DNA of 16,454 bases from an uncultured Alphaproteobacteria bacterium (GTDB lineage Bacteria > Pseudomonadota > Alphaproteobacteria > RF32 > CAG-239): NCBI GenBank assembly GCA_934271195.1, contig CAKQRB010000020.1, positions 1 through 16,454 on the forward strand, given 5' to 3'. Numbering within the stretch: position 1 is the first letter of the stretch; each line of letters starts with the position of its first letter. A program made the position numbers and the translations under genes. The notes under the pieces are model-generated. The model was given only the letters and a program-made list of their open reading frames with translations. It did not search any database and was not told where the DNA came from. Positions 14,038-16,454 of the stretch are shown here, one piece after another.

Positions 14038-14066
14038 AATATAGGAAACAGGCTGGTTTATTGCAA
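14038..14066 (-). promoter_or_regulatory. promoter of dnaJ-like gene
   Basis: On the minus strand TTGCAA (14066-14061) and TATATT (14043-14038) are spaced by 17 nt. The predicted start is near 14031, about 29 nt before ATG 14002. It looks like a housekeeping promoter rather than a sigma32 one. Confidence 0.5.
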
Positions 14067-14068
14067 GT

Positions 14069-14383
14069 TTATTTATAGCAATTAAATTTTGCGCGACGAG
14101 CGTTGTTTTTATAAAGGATAACCTTGTCCAAAAAGGCTTTTTGTTCCGACATTTCCTGACAATACTGGGTAGCCAGAACCGAAACCTGATCAATCCGCAC
14201 GTCCGAATATTCATAGGTAACGGAATTTTCGCTCCGATCTGTAATTTTGACCCTGCCGTCAAATCGGGAAAAGCTCAAAACTTCGGCTTCAGACAACGGT
14301 TGAACGGATTCGCTGCTCGTTTGGCAGGCTGCCAGCCCCAGACAACAAAATACGCATACCGTTTTCAGAAAATTAATTTTCAT
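14069..14383 (-). CDS. small lipoprotein of unknown function
   Basis: A 104-residue protein with a type II signal peptide: basic start MKINFLK, hydrophobic core and lipobox LAAC with Cys20. The mature part is polar with two more cysteines (near residues 74 and 102), which could form a disulfide. I do not recognise a family. AAGGA lies seven bases before ATG 14383. That start overlaps the end of a 50-residue ORF by 11 nt, so translation is probably coupled. Membrane destination (inner or outer) is not clear. Confidence 0.75.
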   Translation of the reverse strand: MKINFLKTVCVFCCLGLAACQTSSESVQPLSEAEVLSFSRFDGRVKITDRSENSVTYEYSDVRIDQVSVLATQYCQEMSEQKAFLDKVILYKNNARRAKFNCYK

Positions 14384-14525
14384 GTTTAATTCCTTTTTGC
14401 AGACTGACAGCCTGCATCAATAAATCATTTTTGCCTTCTGTTGCAAAAACCGATTCCCCTTTCAGGGCAATCACCTTATTTTTCAAATCGGCAATTTGTT
14501 TTTCCAAAGTTTTTAGTATGCTCAC
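14373..14525 (-). CDS. 50-residue coiled-coil-like ORF with GTG start
   Basis: A short minus-strand frame beginning GTG at 14525, with a strong GGAG ribosome site seven bases upstream. The product (from VSILKTLEKQIADLKNKV) has heptad-like spacing of Leu/Ile/Val at positions 4, 7, 11, 15, 18 and 21, a short SlyX-like coiled-coil pattern, and no signal peptide. Its last 11 bases overlap the start of the lipoprotein gene, the arrangement of translational coupling. The lipoprotein's own SD lies inside this ORF. It may be a real small protein or a leader peptide for the lipoprotein. Similarity to a known family was not established. Confidence 0.6.
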   Translation of the reverse strand: MSILKTLEKQIADLKNKVIALKGESVFATEGKNDLLMQAVSLQKGIKHEN

Positions 14526-14564
14526 AGATTCTCTCCGCAAAAATTAATAAAATTAACAACAGTC

Positions 14565-14602
14565 AGGATAGCAACTTTCTCTTAAACAAAGTTTAATGTC
14601 AA
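14565..14602 (-). promoter_or_regulatory. putative CtrA box next to TTGACA
   Basis: Bases 14582-14596 read TTAA-N7-TTAA, the CtrA consensus of alphaproteobacteria, and also form the perfect inverted repeat TTAAAC/GTTTAA. On the minus strand it directly follows TTGACA (14602-14597), with a TATCCT-like -10 at 14570-14565. The TTGACA to TATCCT spacing (26 nt) is too long for ordinary sigma70, so the box may replace the -35. It would control the 50-residue ORF and the lipoprotein. Confidence 0.4.
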
Positions 14603-14636
14603 GAATTTTTTTGTATAAAAATCTGATTTTGCGACA

Positions 14637-14987
14637 TTATTTCAAAATATCATAAATATCTTTTCCTGCTCTTTCCAAAATCCGCAACACCTGTTTGTTT
14701 TTGCCGTTTTTGCTGCGCGTGTTGGAAAGTTTGTTCAGCATTTCCTGCAATTGTTGCACAAAGCGCTCGTTCTGCCGCAAACTCTGCATATCGGCCAGCG
14801 TTTCTTCATCGTCAATTTTATAGTTGACCACCGCTTTGAGCGTTGCCAGATACATGGCGTCTTTTTGCGAACTAAAAGCCGTCATGGAAGAAGTCCTGAT
14901 AAATTCGGAATTGGCCTTTTGCGCCTGTGCCGGATAAAAAGCCGCAGACATCAAAAAAAACAAAAACGCGCTAAAATACACTTTCAT
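14637..14987 (-). CDS. small secreted protein of unknown function
   Basis: A 116-residue exported protein. Residues 1-22 form a signal peptide (hydrophobic FSAFLFFLMSAAF core, cleavage after QA). The mature ~94 residues are mostly helical and charged, without cysteine, and contain heptad-like stretches such as FVQQLQEMLNKLSN. I do not recognise a family. AAGGGGAAG lies just upstream of ATG 14987. The same frame runs open to 15197, but the signal peptide and ribosome site fix the start at 14987. It is divergent from the ELM1-family gene, with an AT-rich TATAAT-containing interval between them. Confidence 0.7.
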   Translation of the reverse strand: MKVYFSAFLFFLMSAAFYPAQAQKANSEFIRTSSMTAFSSQKDAMYLATLKAVVNYKIDDEETLADMQSLRQNERFVQQLQEMLNKLSNTRSKNGKNKQVLRILERAGKDIYDILK

Positions 14988-15064
14988 TTTTCTTCCCCTT
15001 GTCTTGTTATATTTTATAATATAATATGCAGGTAATTTCATTTTTGCCAGAGGTAAATAAAATA

Positions 15065-16033
15065 ATGGAAAAAAAAGTTTGGGTATTGATTGATGACCGT
15101 GCCGGCAGCAACAGTCAGGCGCGCGGAGTTGCCAAAATTCTGGGCTGGCCGTCGGAAGAAAAACAACTTCTTTATAACGGCTTGGCCAAACTGCCAAATT
15201 TTTTAAAAGGGGCGACGCTTGTTGGAATCAAAGCGGAATCCTGCCAAAATCTGCAACCGCCTTATCCTGATCTGGTCATTTCTGCCAGCCGCCGCACGGC
15301 GCCGGTAGCCCGCTGGATAAAAAGAAAATCGTCCGGCAAAACCAAAATCATCCAGCTTATGCACCCCGGAAACGCCGGTTTGGCGGAATTTGACCGCGTA
15401 TTTATTCCGGAACATGATCAGGGTAAAAAAATGGGCAAAAACGTGCAGAAGGTTATTGGCTGCGCTCATAAAGTCACCCCTGATTTTCTGGCGGAGCAAA
15501 AAGAAAAGTGGCAACAAGCGTTTGCCGCTTTGCCACAGCCCCGAACCGCGGTTATTGTTGGCGGCGCTATAAAATCTTCGCCCTTCAGTATAGAAAACGC
15601 TTTAGCGCTGGCGGAGAAAATAAAAAACTACAAGCAAAAATACGGCGGTTCAATCCTGATTACCACATCGCGCCGTACCGGTCTTGCCGCACAGGAAAAA
15701 ATCATGCGGGAACTGAAAGATTTTCCGGCTTATACTTATCTTTGGGGCGTTGATAAAGGAGATAATCCTTATGGCGGTTATCTGGCCTGCGCCGATGACA
15801 TCATCGTAACCGGCGATTCCGTCAGCATGTGCTGCGAGGCTTGCGGGACCGGCAAAAAAGTTTTGGTCTTTCAGGGAAAAAACTGGCTGACACCGAAACA
15901 CAAGCGCTTTATCTCGTCACTTTTTAATAACGGCTATGCTTTTCCGCTGGAAGATGAGTACGATTATGACGGCGATTTTGATCGCTATAATCCGGCAGAC
16001 GTTATTGCCGCCGAAATTAAAAAGATTTTTTAG
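15065..16033 (+). CDS. ELM1-family protein (DUF1022-like)
   Basis: A 322-residue protein of the 'mitochondrial fission ELM1' family, common in alphaproteobacteria and plants, with a Rossmann/glycosyltransferase-B-like shape. Recognisable parts are the N-terminal VWVLIDDRAGSNSQARGVA, the PDLVISASRRTAPVARWI segment, HPGNAGLAEFDRVFIPEHD, VIVGGAIKSS, ILITTSRRTG and the late VTGDSVSMCCEACGTGKKV. The bacterial role is not well defined; a cell-envelope sugar-transfer role has been suggested from its fold and neighbours. I chose ATG 15065; AGAGG is 11 bases upstream, rather far. An alternative ATG at 15026 lacks a ribosome site. Confidence 0.8.
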   Translation: MEKKVWVLIDDRAGSNSQARGVAKILGWPSEEKQLLYNGLAKLPNFLKGATLVGIKAESCQNLQPPYPDLVISASRRTAPVARWIKRKSSGKTKIIQLMHPGNAGLAEFDRVFIPEHDQGKKMGKNVQKVIGCAHKVTPDFLAEQKEKWQQAFAALPQPRTAVIVGGAIKSSPFSIENALALAEKIKNYKQKYGGSILITTSRRTGLAAQEKIMRELKDFPAYTYLWGVDKGDNPYGGYLACADDIIVTGDSVSMCCEACGTGKKVLVFQGKNWLTPKHKRFISSLFNNGYAFPLEDEYDYDGDFDRYNPADVIAAEIKKIF

Positions 16034-16059
16034 CCTTTTCTTAAAACCAAAAAATCCGC

Positions 16060-16090
16060 TTGCATTGACGGTGGATTCGTTTAATATAAA
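16060..16090 (+). promoter_or_regulatory. possible strong promoter of the structured leader
   Basis: TTGCAT (16060-16065), overlapping TTGACG (16065-16070), precedes TAATAT/TATAAA at 16082-16090. TTGCAT to TAATAT is 16 nt. The style resembles growth-linked promoters of alphaproteobacteria, but several alignments are possible. Confidence 0.4.
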
Positions 16091-16095
16091 CCTCG

Positions 16096-16219
16096 CAGTC
16101 CAGAGACGGATTGTGGTGCCTCAAAAACATCTCATTGAAAATTCCACGTTGGGTGGAGTGTGGTCATATAAGCGCACTTGTGCGACGAATAGCCACGGCT
16201 GATCAATGCAGTTTTTGAG
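16096..16219 (+). ncRNA. structured RNA element (leader or small RNA), unidentified
   Basis: No coding frame, but dense complementarity. A 6-bp hairpin pairs CAGTCC (16096-16101) with GGATTG (16108-16113), one G-U. A 9-bp long-range stem joins CTCAAAAAC (16120-16128) and GTTTTTGAG (16211-16219). Inside it lie a 7-bp hairpin (16141-16147 with 16153-16159) and a GTGG/CCAC stem (16160-16163 with 16193-16196) enclosing a CGCA-CTTG-TGCG tetraloop hairpin (16173-16184). A terminator follows immediately. The first hairpin is vaguely like alphaproteobacterial ribosomal-protein leaders, but I cannot assign a family. Confidence 0.55.
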
Positions 16220-16270
16220 CTCCATCCGCCTGTTTTCAGGCGGATTTTGTTTTAACAAAATAGTGGAGCT
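16218..16270 (+). promoter_or_regulatory. pairing that would hide the ribosome site of the last ORF
   Basis: AGCTCCA (16218-16224) is complementary to TGGAGCT (16264-16270), which contains the GGAG ribosome site (16265-16268) of the ORF at 16276. Between them lie the terminator hairpin and an 8-bp inverted repeat ATTTTGTT/AACAAAAT (16244-16251 and 16254-16261). The left arm overlaps the 3' end of the long-range stem at 16211-16219, so the two pairings compete. Confidence 0.5.
16224..16252 (+). terminator. strong intrinsic terminator before the last ORF
   Basis: ATCCGCCTG (16224-16232) pairs perfectly with CAGGCGGAT (16237-16245) over a TTTT loop, followed by a T-rich tract TTTGTTTT. It lies between the structured RNA and the ORF at 16276, so that ORF is read only if this stem is bypassed or another promoter exists. 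Confidence 0.85.
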
Positions 16271-16275
16271 AAAAA

Positions 16276-16454
16276 ATGTTATCAAGAAAATATAGAAAAG
16301 AGTGGTATAAAACCTTTCGGAGTTATAGTAATAAAGAATTAAACCGGATAATGGCGGAACAGGGCTTAACAAGTACGGAACTAGCTGACCATATAGATTT
16401 TATGGAAGGTCGGATAGAAAAATTAAGAAGAAATACCAGCCATGTGAGAATGGA
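16276..16454 (+). CDS. partial basic protein, cut by the right edge
   Basis: An open frame from ATG 16276 to the window end (59 codons plus two bases, no stop). GGAG at 16265-16268 is seven bases upstream, a good start. The product is rich in Lys/Arg (starts MLSRKYRKEWYKTF) and contains EQGLTSTELADHIDFMEGRI, which has a helix-turn-helix rhythm, but no family is recognised. Codon use differs from its neighbours: AGA, ATA and TTA dominate where nearby genes favour CGC, ATT and CTG, hinting at acquired DNA. Expression would pass through the upstream terminator and sequestering stem. Confidence 0.6.
   Translation, partial: MLSRKYRKEWYKTFRSYSNKELNRIMAEQGLTSTELADHIDFMEGRIEKLRRNTSHVRM

Noticed and set aside
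14637..15197. Longer 186-residue version of the secreted protein
   Set aside because: The first 70 residues cover the intergenic region and the divergent gene, while a signal peptide and ribosome site fix the start at 14987.
16060..16275. tRNA, 4.5S SRP RNA or tmRNA in the right-edge structured region
   Set aside because: No cloverleaf, CCA end, SRP apical loop or tmRNA tag reading frame is recognisable; left as an unidentified structured RNA.

Overview
The window looks like chromosomal DNA from a moderately AT-rich alphaproteobacterium. The evidence is the PTS-Ntr-style EIIA(Man)-HPr pair, an alphaproteobacterial-type ExoIII beside LolA, an ELM1-family protein, a Porin_4-type porin and a CtrA-like TTAA-N7-TTAA box. 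Several outer-membrane and lipoprotein genes show a Gram-negative envelope. Composition and gene content suggest an uncultured, possibly host-associated lineage, but this cannot be proved from the sequence. No rRNA, tRNA, CRISPR array or transposase was seen.

Layout. Bases 1-315 hold no gene: a palindromic repeat, a purine-rich tract and a promoter overlapped by a 13-bp inverted repeat. Bases 316-2650 read as one + strand operon: an unrecognised protein, EIIA(Man), HPr, an orphan beta-class DNA methyltransferase and a miniature protein that looks like an HD-domain hydrolase with its catalytic middle removed. A 43-residue ORF with a Cys-Gly-Cys tail (2829-2960) sits between two hairpins. It is followed by lolA-xthA (3106-4543), which converges on a porin/response-regulator operon on the minus strand (6320-4563). 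A NAD synthetase lacking a glutaminase domain (6473-7264) converges on a nitronate-monooxygenase-like gene with an added cysteine cluster (8788-7400).

The most notable system is the minus-strand block 11948-8902: a small LptM-like lipoprotein, then a VWA protein, a PP2C phosphatase and a membrane-anchored Ser/Thr kinase. The last three match the TerY-phosphorylation triad (E. coli YegL-PphC-YegI layout) and are tightly coupled (11-nt overlap, then a 7-nt gap). A divergent promoter region separates this block from a TlpA-like thioredoxin and xanthine phosphoribosyltransferase. Next, on the minus strand, come a CbpA-type DnaJ, a small lipoprotein translationally coupled to a 50-residue GTG-start ORF, and a small secreted protein. 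An ELM1-family protein is divergent from them.

The right edge (16060-16275) carries a probable promoter, a multi-hairpin RNA element and a strong terminator. The terminator and an SD-sequestering pairing compete with the RNA element, just ahead of a partial, unrecognised, basic ORF of different codon usage. This looks like a regulated leader or a small RNA and, with the kinase triad, is the best place to look for undescribed biology.
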